DNA from: Elymus sibiricus | Taxonomy: Eukaryota > Streptophyta > Magnoliopsida > Poales > Poaceae | DNA length: 64,000 nucleotides | Reading direction: 5' to 3' | NCBI GenBank assembly: GCA_039707655.1 | Contig: CM077676.1 | Location: forward strand, 239,710,866-239,774,865 | Shown: piece after piece, positions 32,131 through 42,785 of the stretch | Numbering within the stretch: position 1 is the stretch's first letter | Layout: each line of letters opens with the position of its first letter | Program-made: the position numbers and the translations under genes | The notes under the pieces: generated by a model | The model's database searches: none | What the model saw: only the letters and a program-made list of their open reading frames with translations | Told to the model about the DNA's origin: nothing

Positions 32131-33357
32131 GTGATATTCTTCGCCGCTGTCACTTTTGTTCTTAAACTTGTAAAATACGTGTAACTGGTGTCGTAACTTG
32201 TCTATCCACGCAAATTGTTTGTGCAAAAAATCCCTCGTACACAGAAATATCGGAACAACACACGGGGGTCCCACTCATCATGGAACAAATTTGGACCTAA
32301 AAATAAAAAATCAGAAGGACGAGATTCAAGCCAGCAACCTAGACTACAAAGCATACGTCGATAGCCAGAAATAGCAACGGTTGTTGGCTTTGTCGCATAA
32401 CTTGATTTTATACTGTATCACGTTGAGTACAATAGAGGGAGTGGCTCGTCAGCACGTGCATGAACGTTTTTTTGCGGGGGAGCACATGCATGACTCACTT
32501 ACTGGCTGTTCCCATGTCTGTGATCTCTCTCTCCTCTCCATCTACAACCTTTAGATGCATGAGCAAACACAAAGAGCGGCGTGAGCTGGCCGTGGTGCTA
32601 TTATAACTAAAAAAATTCTTGGAAAATAGATGAATCGCCTAGGAACAAGAGACCTCGTGGCTGGTCGAGACGGAGCTAACCACATCTATCCTCTGTGCCA
32701 CGTTAGCATGATGAAGCTGTGTGGCTAGTGGGGTGTTTTCGCCCGACTGGCTGGGTCCCGAGTTCGAACCATAGCTACGTCTCATATATTTACACACGCA
32801 CATTTTCCTCCATGTTGAGACGTGGCACACCCTACCGCACGGTTTCTGGATCCTCCCCGGTGGTGCATGCATATTTTCTTCCTTACTGAGACATGGGACA
32901 CCCTACTGTGCGGTTTCTAGGTCCTCCTCGGTCGTAGCGCCAAAGTAATGAGTCGTCAAATCACAAAACCCCACCTTTCCCGCCGAGTACAAGCACGGTG
33001 GCTAGCTAGTTGGGCTAGTGCAACCGATTAGCTAGGCCGCCGCCACATTTGTTTTTTCAAGCATTTTTCCCTCCTTGCCACTAGGTAAATTAAAATACTA
33101 TCCACCCCTGCGTTGCTTTGGTCCTTGGGCGTGGCAGGATTTTTTTTTGTTTGACGGGAGCAGGCGCGGCAGGAAATAGTCATGATGAGTCCGCCAGTAA
33201 AACCCACTGCTCCCTGATGTGAAAAGGCATTGACTGTGATTTTCCATGGTGAAAACCAAAAGATTTACCCCGCTCCCTCCGCCTTCCCGTAGATTGCATT
33301 GCCTTCCAGCTGTTTCGCCCCCTTTGCTTCCTTTCCCCATTGCTTCTACCGGGTCCC
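32131..33357. other. Intergenic stretch
   Basis: No gene seen. A degraded tRNA-like piece (GGGTCCCGAGTTCGAACCA near 32755) and two similar copies of GAGACRTGGVACACCCTAC...GCGGTTTCT (32817-32850 and 32887-32920) are visible. GTCAAATCACAAAACCCCAC at 32956 recurs at 35008, upstream of the next gene. Confidence 0.4.
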
Positions 33358-34111
33358 ATGGCGGCGCACCAGATCACGGAGTCTGAGGTGAGCGGCCTGG
33401 CAGAGGAGCTCTAGGCCAAGGATGCAGAGCTCAGGGCCAAGGACATGGAGATCCATGAGCTCAGGGAGGAGAAGAGTGCCATGCTCCTCCGTTATGAGCG
33501 GGAGTTCATGGAGCTTCAAAAGCGGTAGGAGTCCACCACAAAGATGATTGAGGCGTCGGCGGCGTTGTTGCAGAAAGCGGGAGATTCCCTAGGCGGCTAG
33601 GTTGCCCTGATCGCGAGCCGGCTGGAGCGTGAGCGATCCGATCGTGACGAGGTCTAGGATTGCCTCAAACACTTGCTGAACCATGTTGTCACGCAAGTGT
33701 TGCAGCTACGCGATGCCTACCATCGTGCCAGCACGACCATGCCGGCTGTCGGGCTAAACCCGTTCGACCACCCCCATCGACTTCAACGAGCTGCGGCTTC
33801 CTGATCTGGTCTCCTTCTTCACCTATATCTCTGAGGAGCTTAACCATCTCCGCGTGGTGGTGGGGGCGGCACTGGACAAGGAGGGGGTGCGGGCGGCCGT
33901 CGCTGTTGCCGGGCGAATCCTCTCCGGGCTTCGTCACCGGAATCCATTTGTGCCATTGGACGCCGTCTTTGACGAACTGGCTCCCATCGACCGGGAGCGG
34001 GCTCTGCGGGTGGTGGCACCCTGCATCACCACCGTTGTGCGCATGGAGAAGCAGAGGGACTTCGGTGCTGTTTTGGCGTCCTCTGCATGGGCATGTCACG
34101 GAGTAACATGA
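33358..34111 (+). pseudogene. Coiled-coil protein pseudogene with four TAG stops
   Basis: Starts MAAHQITESEVSGLAEEL at ATG 33358 in a good context. The frame has TAG at 33412, 33526, 33598 and 33655 and no other stops. All are followed by G and fit CAG (Gln) changed to TAG. The first 100 residues are charged and heptad-like (ELRAKDMEIHELREEKSAML). One extra C in the C-run near 33775 shifts the frame. The text then continues DFNELRLPDLVSFFTYISEE, LDKEGVRAAVAVAGRILSGL, ending ACHGVT with TGA at 34111. I do not recognise the family beyond a grass hypothetical protein. No intron is seen. Confidence 0.6.
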
Positions 34112-35060
34112 CCCTTGGATCAAACTCAGACGGTCCAGAACAGTCATTGTAGCACAGAGCACTATAGAGGCGTGCTTCATATGGTTCCTGTTCGGTCGAG
34201 TACTGTAGCAGCATACTCTCCGTGCACTGTAGTCAGAGTACTTTTGACATTGATCTCACCGTTCATTCTTGATCGGACGTTAAAATAAAGGGCATGTTAC
34301 ACTACTATTCATAGGTGACATGCGCACAGCATGCCACTGGATGTCAATCCTCCGGAGACACCCTTCTAGAGCAGCTGCCACCTCCATCCCTTGATTCTAC
34401 TTCTCCGGTTGCCTTGTCTGCTAAAAATAATAGTACTCCACCACAGGTCGACTGTACACCGAGTTAGCACGGGATGGAAGGCACGTACACGCAGGGGACC
34501 CACCCAGGACCGTATTCATGAATACTAGCTGCGATGTAAACCAAAAATATGCTGAAACACTCACAACAATATCCCTCACAATAGATTTATTTATAATCAG
34601 TTAGTTTTCTTCGGGTGGTATAATCAGTTTACTATACATCATTTTTTATTGTCATATCTTACTACACTGGCAACAAGATAGGACTGTTGTATGAACCACT
34701 GCACATGCCTAGTAGTAGGAGTACTAGTAGTGTAAGTTCAAGTGGCTGCCGTGTTTCGCACTCCTCCGTCGAAACAGTGGAAACGCTTGCTGTAATCAAA
34801 AATATATTTTTTAAGAAATAGTGGAGATGCTCTACCGCGCGGATCCTCCTCCAAGGTCATCGGGAACCTTGCTACTCACTTTTGCTGACGTGTGGGACAG
34901 CTAGCATCGGGGTCCACTTGCCATGCACAGAATTACTCCGCACTAGAGTGCACAACTGCACGATGGACTTACCGCGGTCGCAGCACCGCAGTAATGCCCC
35001 ATGAGGCGTCAAATCACAAAACCCCACCTTTCTAGGAGTAAGTTGGACGGATGAAGCAAC
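34112..35060. other. Intergenic stretch
   Basis: Nothing coding recognised. Contains scattered TAGTAGTAGGAGTACTAGTAGT-like short repeats near 34710-34730. Confidence 0.4.
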
Positions 35061-35338
35061 CATCATTTCACTCTTCTTCCTCATCTTTCTCTCTTCAAGA
35101 AAACCCCAACTTGCTTCTCCCTCATCTTGTTCCTCATTTCTTCAAGAAAACCCCAACTCACTTCTGCCATTGTTCTTCTCTCCCAAAGAAGGAAAGGTGA
35201 GCGCATCAATGGTGCTGCTATACTTCCGTTCCAGTCATCTTTTGCAACCCCACGACCGATCCTAACTCCCTCTCTGTTCTTCTTTTGGGTTTCTGATTAT
35301 CGTTTTCTTTCCTTTTATTTCTATTTGACAGTTTCTTG
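35061..35338 (+). promoter_or_regulatory. 5' UTR with an intron, upstream of the gene at 35339
   Basis: A C/T-rich leader holds two copies of TTCAAGAAAACCCCAACT (35095 and 35143). A donor GAAAG|GTGAGC lies near 35198 and an acceptor TTTGACAG at 35331, leaving TTTCTTG before ATG 35339. This is a typical plant 5' UTR intron. Confidence 0.5.
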
Positions 35339-36403
35339 ATGGACCCTCGAGCACCGACCAAAGTGATGTCTATGGCTCTGGCCAAAACCGTCGAGGCTCA
35401 GAGTCCGAAGAAGTGCAAGCACCCCGCTAAGATGACCACAGACAAGCTCAGGGCCATCGCCTTGGCCAAGGCCACCTCTCCGGGATCCCTCGTTAAGCCG
35501 GTTGAGGTAATATCACTTGTTGATGATCTTTTTGGCGATCTTGATCATGTTTTTTGATCTAACTTGCAAAGTGCTTGCTAATATGCGATGTTTGTGCAAT
35601 GTACACGTAGTACTAGTAGTATAACTTTCTAGGCAGACTTGCATGTGATTTTTGTGTGCGAAATGACTGTTCTAAATGTCTCTTTTGACCAAAACATGCG
35701 AGAGGTTGACATGCATATGATTTTTGCACATAACACAGATTTCTAATAGATTACTTTCAACTACTTTATGAACATCAATGCTAGCTGTAGGAAGAGTATA
35801 TAGTACCCTCAGTAACTTGTGTTATGGGTATTGTAAGTAATCGCTCTATTCACAAATATAAGATGTTCTAACTTTTGTGTGTATCTGATGTAGACATGTT
35901 TTAGTGTCTTTGTTCACTCATTTCTTTGCTTATATGTAGTCTTATATGGAGTAAAATATAGAAAATCATCTTATAATTGTGAACGGAGGCAGTATTAAAA
36001 TATTGGTTTCTGTTTGAATTAAAACCAGGTCCGCTGTGGAGATGAACTTCTCAAAGTCATGCCATGTGAACTGGAAGACCTGAGGATGTGCACTACTAAC
36101 CTATCCAGCTGTCGTGTCCTTGTAGCCACATGTCGTGAACAAGTGTTTTCCTGTAGCATTGTTGTCAGGCGTGTTCTCGAGGGTGTACTTCCACAACAAT
36201 TTCGTAGTTGTGCTGCGATTACAAAGGGTGTGGTTCTTGTAAAGCTTCTTAACAAATCTGATGCGACATGTCTTCGTTGTCATGTTTATGACTGGAAAGA
36301 CCACACTGTTAGGTTCTCCAAGGTTGACGAGATGGCAAAGGAGCCGATAGACATCTCTCACGATGTCCATGGCCTGGTCAGTTTTGTGGGGCACATCCCA
36401 TAG
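35339..36403 (+). CDS. Spliced gene of unknown function, first two coding exons
   Basis: Exon 1 (35339-35508) reads MDPRAPTKVMSMALAKTVEA and is basic. The donor GAG|GTAATA starts a 520-bp intron that holds a Stowaway MITE. Exon 2 (36029-36403) follows AACCAG and joins in phase 0. It reads VRCGDELLKVMPCELEDLRM, VVRRVLEGVLPQQFRSCAAI and VVLVKLLNKSDATCLRCHVY, and stops at TAG after VSFVGHIP, giving about 181 residues. The LPQQF...VVLVKLL...WKDHTVRF pattern is faintly B3-like, which I cannot prove. A donor CTG|GTCAGT near 36376 could join exon 2 to the exon at 36828. Host gene or recent pseudogene. Confidence 0.45.
35840..35992. mobile_element. Stowaway-like MITE in intron 1
   Basis: 153 bp with TA on both sides (35838-35839, 35993-35994). 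The left end reads CTCTATTCACAAATATAAGATG; the right end is the reverse complement of CTGCCTCCGTTCACAATTATAAGATG in two pieces. The ends are typical of the Tc1/mariner Stowaway family in grasses. Confidence 0.8.
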
Positions 36404-36634
36404 TCGGTGGCAAGAAATAGTCTATAGAGTTTAATTAGTGCAACTTTGCTTGTGTGTAGTAAGTAATATTGTTCAGTACTTGATTTGTGTGTGTGAACCC
36501 TATATGGGTTAGTAATGCTACTTTTGTTTTGTGGTGAATCTTGAGAATACTCTATGTTAATGTTTTAGAAATGGTGAACCTATAATACCAATTTCGGTTG
36601 TTTTATATCTGTGTTTTTTCATGCCAGTACAGTA

Positions 36635-36781
36635 CTCCCTCTGTTCAAAGACATAAGATGTTTACATTTTTTATGAATCAAATGTATATAGAGTTTGACA
36701 CGTTTTGGTGTGTTTGTCCACTCAATTTAGTCCGTATATTTTGAAATATCCATATCATCTTATTTTTGTGGATGGTGGGAG
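36635..36781. mobile_element. Stowaway MITE between exons
   Basis: 147 bp starting CTCCCTCTGTTCAAAGACAT and ending GTGGATGGTGGGAG, flanked by TA at 36633-36634 and 36782-36783. It lies between the exon stop at 36403 and the exon at 36828. Confidence 0.82.
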
Positions 36782-36827
36782 TATATATCAGTTATGGTTA
36801 CACTCCAATATATGTACGCATTGCAGG

Positions 36828-37355
36828 GTTTATCGCACCCACCTGGATTTCCATTCCCGCGGATGTTCGCTCCATACGAGTTGTCACGACCTTTGGACTG
36901 TCCTGCTTGTGGGATTAAGGAGGGGCCCTACATGCCACCCCTAATTGGACGAACAACCTTCAATTTAGAACTTGAAGATAGTGATTTCCTGGTAAGGATT
37001 AAGTCGTGTCACATAAAGTAAATCTCATTGATTAACTGTCATGTTTTCTTACTTTTGCTGCAATTTTACGATGCAAGTTTTGCCATGTCACATTCCTTAT
37101 AGAATAAACCGTTTGGTTTGCTCTATGATGGTTATTTTAGCAGGTTTCACTTCTTATGATGTGTCAATAATGAAGGCACTATCCATCACTTATATTAGTG
37201 GACACAATTGGATCCGTCTGTTGTCTGAGTACAATCTGAAGCCCTCTGATCAACTACAGTTTACTTTAACTAACATGCGAGAATTAGTCCTTGTCGCCTT
37301 TAAAAGAAGGAAAGAAAAAGACTGGATCCAGGTCACAGAGCCGGAGGAAGTTTGA
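36828..37355 (+). pseudogene. Downstream exons, possibly of the same gene; end is B3-like
   Basis: Exon 36828-36990 follows TTGCAG and reads GLSHPPGFPFPRMFAPYELS, with a CPACG pair of cysteines and TTFNLELEDSDFL. It ends at CTG|GTAAGG. The last exon, near 37144-37355, reads GFTSYDVSIMKALSITYISG, then HNWIRLLSEYNLKPSDQLQF and ELVLVAFKRRKEKDW, and stops at TGA 37355. The W...LL..YNLKPSDQLQF pattern resembles the end of a B3 domain. The two exons do not join in frame at the obvious sites, so either the splice site differs or there is a lesion. Confidence 0.4.
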
Positions 37356-38620
37356 ATTGCTCACGTGCACTCTCGCTTAAGAATGATGCATAGCAAAGTT
37401 ACAAAGCCGTAGTCTGAAATTAATGCAGACCAGAGACGAGCGCTGCTGTCTTGCACATCGGTACCACCTCCAGCATCGGCAGTCGCAGTGGATCGAGCAC
37501 CGTCACCTGCTCTGACACCGGCACTGGCTCTAGCACTAACAGCGGCAGCATCTCAGTCTGATCCAGCAGAGGATTGGGCACCGACCGCGTCAGCGGATCA
37601 GGATGATGTACCAGAGGATGGGGCACCCACACCAGCACCAGCACCAGAAGGAGCACCGTCTCCGATAGCAGCAGCGGGACTACTAGTCGCACCACCACAG
37701 GCACCAGCAATGCCTCCGGCACTTGCACCAACAATTGAACTTGCACTTGCACTTGCATCTGCTCTGGCCCGTCCAGCGGCAACGGAACCAACACTTGCAC
37801 CGGCAAAAGACTGGGCTGCAGTTCGCACTGCATACCTGCCTCAGAAACTGGAAAGTCCCCACACGGAGCGAGGTTCATGACGCGTAGTATATGCTGGTCC
37901 CCTCCCCCCTCTTCGACGCATACTATATACTCCTACCGTAACACAAACCAAAAAGAATAATCATCCTTGTTGGTCAAATTAACCGCTCTCACTATAGGTC
38001 AAAGTGATGGACGACGACCTCGCGGGCCCACAGAAAGCATCACATGCGAGTAAGTGTCCAAGGACAATCACTACCTGCATGCCCAAAGAGGTGTTGTGTG
38101 ATGTTTGAATACCCACTACATAACTTTGATGTGGCACATGCTTCGCAAACCAGAAATGCCCTACACAGAGTTTCACGACGTGTCGTAGTCCCCCTCACTT
38201 CGAGCGTGTGGGCGGGATTCATGTGTACGCATGTGCTCGAACTTTGATCTAGAATCTCACCATGATCCACACTGTAACACATCCCAAGATGAGTCCACCT
38301 TTGCTCAAATGCCTCTCGATGTCGGTGAAAAGTGATAACCTTCGCGGGCTAACGAATGGTTGCATCGCTGATAACTGCACGACGGAGTGTCCGCGGACCA
38401 CCATGCATGCATGTGGCCCAAACATGTATGTACGAAAGGGCTGTGTAATGTTTTAAATAAGCAATTCATGACTTTGATGTGGCACCTACCTCACAAAATG
38501 GTCTACTCCACACGGTGGCTCACGACTCGTAGTGTACTGCCGGACCCCCACTCCCCCGACACACACACACACTGCACCACCACCGCCACTACGAGGCATG
38601 TTAAACTTTTTTCGCGGTGA
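37356..38620. other. Low-complexity block and diverged tandem repeats
   Basis: 37490-37850 is a Pro/Ala-coding low-complexity block of CACTTGCAC/GCACCAGCA type, open in several frames on both strands, so no protein is called. 37855-38580 contains three diverged copies of a block with CACACGG.G..., ...CACGACTCGTAGT and GACTTTGATGTGGCAC (two of the three). Confidence 0.4.
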
Positions 38621-39205
38621 ACATATGTGACCAATGGAGTGTCGTGTCAAAATTTGGAAGAAAAAAATCAGAGATCATTCGGACGTTTTTATACATTGAC
38701 TGATTTCCTAGGGATATAATGTGCAAAAATCAAATTTGAGCGACATGCACAGGTGATAGTGCACCAAAATGGATTGGAAAATCATATGTGTGTCCCTAGG
38801 TGCATGTTTAGTCCCCATGCAAAAATTCAAACATTGCGATTCTTGATTTTTAAAATCCAGAAATCCAAAACTTAGTTGAAATTCATGAAACTTATCGTGG
38901 TGTCATATTGACACCAATAGACTGTAATATTGTATTTTTTTGTCAAATTTGAGACAAGTTTTGTTATATTCTTCTTACAAATGGGAGATTATTAATAATT
39001 GGCAACAAATATCGCAAATGGATTATTTATTCGTACCGTGGGCGTTAGACCAACAATGTACATGCCATGCTTCGGTTATGTAATAAAGCGGCAGAATTAA
39101 TCATCAAAAAGAAAAACAATATACGTGCCGCCATGCGTCCCGTGTGCCATGCGAGCAGGCATGAGTTGACGGGACACATGCGAGCAGTCCGCTGCGCAGG
39201 CAGAC
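38621..39205. other. Intergenic A/T-rich stretch
   Basis: Nothing coding. Resembles dispersed intergenic repeat DNA, with ATGCAAAAATTCAAA and AAAATCCAGAAATCC, but no boundaries were found. Confidence 0.35.
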
Positions 39206-39405
39206 CGGGAGGCGTGCGGGCAGGTGTGTGAATTGATGGGAGGTGTGTTCGCTACGCAGTGTCACCGGGAGGCGTGCGGGCAGGTGTGTGAATTGATGGG
39301 AGGTGTGTTCGCTACGCAGTGTCACCGGGAGGCATGCAAGTAGCTGTGTGAAATGAAGGTAGGCATGCCAGCAGTCCGCTGTGCAGGCTCACCGGGAGGC
39401 GAGCC
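39206..39405. repeat. 60-bp tandem repeat, three to four units
   Basis: Two exact copies of a 60-bp unit (GAGGCGTGCGGGCAGGTGTG ... CGCTACGCAGTGTCACCGG), followed by a diverged copy and preceded by a partial one. It lies just upstream of the gene fragment at 39571. Confidence 0.85.
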
Positions 39406-40035
39406 AGCCCTTTGAACGCCACCCACCTCGCTCCCACTGGTCCATATTAATGGCGCGCCCGAGCCGCTGGTCATAATAGGCGGCAGCACCCCCCATTCTC
39501 TCTACACACACAATCCTCTCTCTCCGCCTGCATCCTCGACGCCGCTCTCAGTCGTCACTGCTGTCAGTGTATGAGGATGCCGCCGAAGCGCACCATCAGA
39601 GGGAGTGGCGACGCCGGGGCTGCTGAAGCACCTGAGCACGCGCGTGAAGCTGGAGACAGAGGTAGCTGTCGTCGCCGACGAGGTCTCATGTGGGCACAAG
39701 CGCGATGTTGACGTCGTCGACGGTGTCGTGGTTCCACCGCTGGAGCCGGAGGTGCACAGCGACTCCGGGGATGACTCCGACGACCACTCCGCCGACGACG
39801 GAGAACCGGTTAGTCATCTATACCCATTTATGTGTCAAATATATCCAACGGTTTCTCTGGTTAGTCCTGCCTCTCCCTTTTTGGAGTAGAAATCCTATGG
39901 TTATGTTCTCTCAATCCATGAAATCTGAGTTAGATTCGATAGATCCGTGTAGTGTATTGATTGTTTTAATGGTACAAATGATAAGTGGTTAATTGTTTCT
40001 TCTGTACAAATGATTTCTTCTAAAAATCTGACTAG

Positions 40036-40208
40036 GGACCCCTTTGGGGTGCAGGATAACTTGTAATCCTGATACTTCTGTTGTTGTGTATTTCCCTTTA
40101 GCTGTTTCTTTTGAACATCTCCTCTTAATGAGCTGATGTATGACACTATGACGGTTTCATTTGAGTAATGGAACCGGGGAGGAGCCTCCCTGTTCTTCTA
40201 AAAAAAAT
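40036..40208 (+). mobile_element. Putative short retroposon in the intron
   Basis: Ends in an A8 run and is flanked by imperfect copies AAATCTGACTAG and AAATCCGACTTG. About 170 bp between them. This is the expected signature of a SINE or a 5'-truncated LINE tail (AATGGAACCGGGGAGGAGCC near the end). No family assigned. Confidence 0.35.
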
Positions 40209-40261
40209 CCGACTTGAGTTAGTGTAGCTCATAATTCCTAGCCAGATCTTGACAATTAATT

Positions 40262-40490
40262 TTGATGCCAAAAGTCGTTGGCATGCCAAATTTTGATCCT
40301 ACTTTACGGCATGTAAATTGGTTTGATGCCAAAAGTTGTTGGCAAGCCAAAGTTTGGCAACTCCCAATTGTTCACTAGAGATTAGTTTGCATTCCATTGT
40401 TCATTGCCAATCTCACAAAAGGTTGCCAAGTGTTGGCAACTTTTGATTTTGTTAAATGTCGGTAGCAAACCAAAGTTTTGATTCTGCCAA
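40262..40490. repeat. Inverted TTGGCA-rich repeat, MITE-like
   Basis: GATGCCAAAAGTYGTTGGCA occurs twice, and CCAAAGTTTGGCAACT and GGTTGCCAAGTGTTGGCAAC are partly complementary to it. It could be a decayed MITE in the intron. No end or duplication is clear. Confidence 0.35.
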
Positions 40491-40952
40491 ATGTGTCCTC
40501 TCTATTTATGCATTTCTTTCATCAAGATCACTTGATGATTTAGGGTTCATGCTGTCACAGGATATATTATGTTTCATAAACTCTGCCTGTTGAATTTGCA
40601 TTATTATAAAATATATTGATGCTACATTTTTTTACTATATGTATAGGTGCTATCTGACGATGTCGACAGCGAGGACGATGATGGCCAGAGGAGGTTCAAG
40701 AGGCAAAACCTCAGGGAGCTTTATGAGGGACTGCATAATGGGCGTGTGAGGAAGATGAAGGAAATGTGGACCCACCCTGAAACTTGGTGATTTTCCCAGA
40801 TTGGAACCGTGTGCGATGACTTTCATTGTGTCGCGGCATGTGTTTTCTGATTGGACAGAATGCATCCCCACGGATCGCACGTCTGCACCGTAGGATGTAC
40901 ACATATTGAACGGCACTCCGTATCACCCTAACACCGGACTGATGTTTTTTTT

Positions 40953-41361
40953 TTGAAAATACACCGGAGTGATGTTAATCACACACGGTTGGCTCTACCA
41001 AACCGTTGCCTCCGAAACGCTTTGTGGGAAAGAAAACCCTCACCACCCAATTCAAAAACAAAAAAAGAAAACCCTCACCATCCCCACGTCACAAAACCCT
41101 CACCCCGCCCGCCACCCCCTCGGTCCCCATTCGCACTTGCACTCCGTGACTCTACATGTCACCGCCTATCGCCGCGGCAACCACGTAGCTCGACGCCTAT
41201 CGCCGCCGCCGACTGCTGGCAAACCCCACCGCATTTCACCACTGCCACTTGCCGCCGCCTATCACCATCGACTTTCTCGACGCTGCTCACCATCAACCCA
41301 GCTCCGCCCGATTGGGGAATCTATGGTATTGGGGTTTTTTTTCTCATGGATAACCAGGTAA
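40953..41361 (+). CDS. 5' leader and first coding exon of a disrupted gene
   Basis: A C-rich leader like a plant 5' UTR leads to ATG GAT AAC CAG (41346-41357), followed by the donor GTAA. The CACTA begins immediately after this GTAA. After the transposon, the next plausible exon is at 52320-52455 and joins in phase. The first exon has only four codons, so the call rests on leader composition, splice site and joining phase. Confidence 0.35.
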
Positions 41362-41640
41362 CACTACTGGAATCAGAGGATTTGCCATCAGCCACTTCTT
41401 TGCCGTCTGCTAGCAGACAGCAAAGGAGGTCTTTGCCGTCTGCTTTCAAAAAACAGACGGCAAAGAACTGGCTGATGGCAAAGATCATATTTGCCATCAG
41501 CCACTTCTTTCCCGTCTGCTAGCAGACGACAAAGAAGTGGGTGGGGTCCAGTGGAGGCCAGCATTGTAACGGCCCACCCCCCCCCCCCACACCTCTTTGC
41601 AGACGGCAAAGAGGTTAGTACCTAACGGCCGTCACCCCAC
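41362..41640. repeat. Left subterminal repeats of CACTA 2
   Basis: At least five copies of TTTGCCGTCTGC or its complement, several as hairpins such as TTTGCCGTCTGCTAGCAGAC. These should be the binding sites of the second gene's product. Confidence 0.8.
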
Positions 41641-42060
41641 ACCCCTCCTCTCTCTCTTCTCTCTCTGCCTCAATCTCACTCCCCCGACCCCCACACCGTA
41701 GCCGCCCCCGACCCCCACCGCCACCGCCGCCCCTGACCCCCCTGCCGCCCCGGCCCGCCGCCTACCCAGGCCGCCCGCTGCCTGCCCAGGCCGCCTGCCG
41801 CGGCCGCCTTGCCCCACGCCGCACTGCCCCAGGCCGCCCCGCCCCCTCCCCTATGGCGGCTGCCCCGCCCCCTCCCCTGCGGCGACTCTCCTGCACCGGG
41901 CCCCTCCTCCACCGGCCCCCTCCACCGGCCGCCCCCCTCCCAAGGTGAGCTGTTCTCCTGTTTTTTTTTTCTGTTTTTTTAGATTTAGTTTAGGTTTAGT
42001 TTAGTTTAGGTTTTTTTTTCTGTTTTTTTAGGTTTAGGTTTAGATTTAGTTTAGTATAGG
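41641..42060. other. C-rich leader of CACTA 2
   Basis: CCGCCCC-type C-rich DNA to about 41945, then GTTTAGGTTTAG repeats. No protein is called. It would be the promoter and leader of the transposase transcript. Confidence 0.4.
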
Positions 42061-42077
42061 TTTAGTTTAGGTTTAGA

Positions 42078-42111
42078 AGAAAGAAGAAAGATGAAAAAAA
42101 TAAAAGAAAAT

Positions 42112-42142
<31 letters not shown>

Positions 42143-42236
42143 AGAAGAGCAAGAAGAAGAAGAAGAGGAGGAGGAAGAGAAGAAAAGAAGAAGAGGAGGA
42201 GGAGGAGGAGAAGAAAACAACAAGAAGAAGAAGAAC
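42078..42236. repeat. (AAG/GAG)n microsatellite
   Basis: About 155 bp of purine-only AAGAAG and GAGGAG triplets. It gives Lys/Glu runs in one frame and Ser/Leu runs on the other strand, which are not proteins. Confidence 0.9.
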
Positions 42237-42534
42237 CGGGTCGAGGATCGAGAACCGGGTCGAGGGGTGCGTCGGCGCCGACGGAACCGGGTCGAGGATC
42301 GCCGGTCGCCAAAACTAGGGTCGAGGGTCGGGAACGAGGGTCGAGGATCGCCGGTCGCCAAGGGGTCGAGGGTCGGGCCAGAGGGTCGAGGATTGCCATT
42401 CGCCGAGGGGATAGATGGTGGAGCCAGTGGGTCCCACCGGTCACGGCACCGTCGCCCAGGCCGAGAATCCCCCGGCCCGAGTGCTGACCCGTCGACCGTG
42501 CATCGCCATACCTGAGGGCGCCCGGGGACGAGCG

Positions 42535-42632
42535 GGTTAGGGGGTTCCTCGACGTCGATGGAACACTAAATGGCGGCTATTTAGGTTAGGGGGTTCCTCG
42601 GCGTCGATGGAACCCTAAATGACAGCCCGACA
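42535..42632. repeat. 49-bp tandem duplication
   Basis: GGTTAGGGGGTTCCTCG occurs at 42535 and 42584 with matching TCGATGGAAC and CTAAATG to the right. Confidence 0.8.
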
Positions 42633-42785
42633 CGACACCTCGACACCTCGACACCCCGACACGACACCCTGACACCCCGACACCCCGACACCAAGACACG
42701 ACACCCCGACACCCCGACCCGACACTCCGACACCACAACACCCCGACACCCCGACCCGACACCCCGACACCCCGACCCGCCACCC
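42625..42785. repeat. CCCCGACA-type minisatellite
   Basis: About 20 short units of CCCCGACAC, CCCGACCCGACA and close variants in a row. Non-coding. Confidence 0.85.

Larger units (their letters stand above)
39571..40790 (+). pseudogene. Two-exon acidic protein gene, probably frameshifted
   Basis: ATG 39571 opens MRMPPKRTIRGSGDAGAAEA but stops at TGA after 46 codons. A second frame overlapping it reads GLLKHLSTRVKLETEVAVVA, then VVDGVVVPPLEPEVHSDSGD, and reaches a donor CCG|GTTAGT at about 39808. After an 830-bp intron, exon 2 (about 40648-40790) reads VLSDDVDSEDDDGQRRFKRQ, then NLRELYEGLHNGRVRKMKEM, and stops with TGA. The exons join in phase from the second frame. A one-base change in exon 1 would explain the two frames. 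The acidic centre and basic end suggest a nuclear protein; family unknown. Confidence 0.45.

Noticed and set aside
32740..32800. tRNA-like GGGTTCGAA-type box
   Set aside because: No A box at the right distance and no foldable acceptor stem.
37420..37880. Pro/Ala-rich plus-strand and Val/Leu-rich minus-strand frames of 130-150 codons
   Set aside because: Low-complexity CACTTGCAC/GCACCAGCA DNA opens at least three frames at once.
42062..42444. Lys- and Ser/Leu-run frames around the AAG microsatellite
   Set aside because: Pure microsatellite translation.
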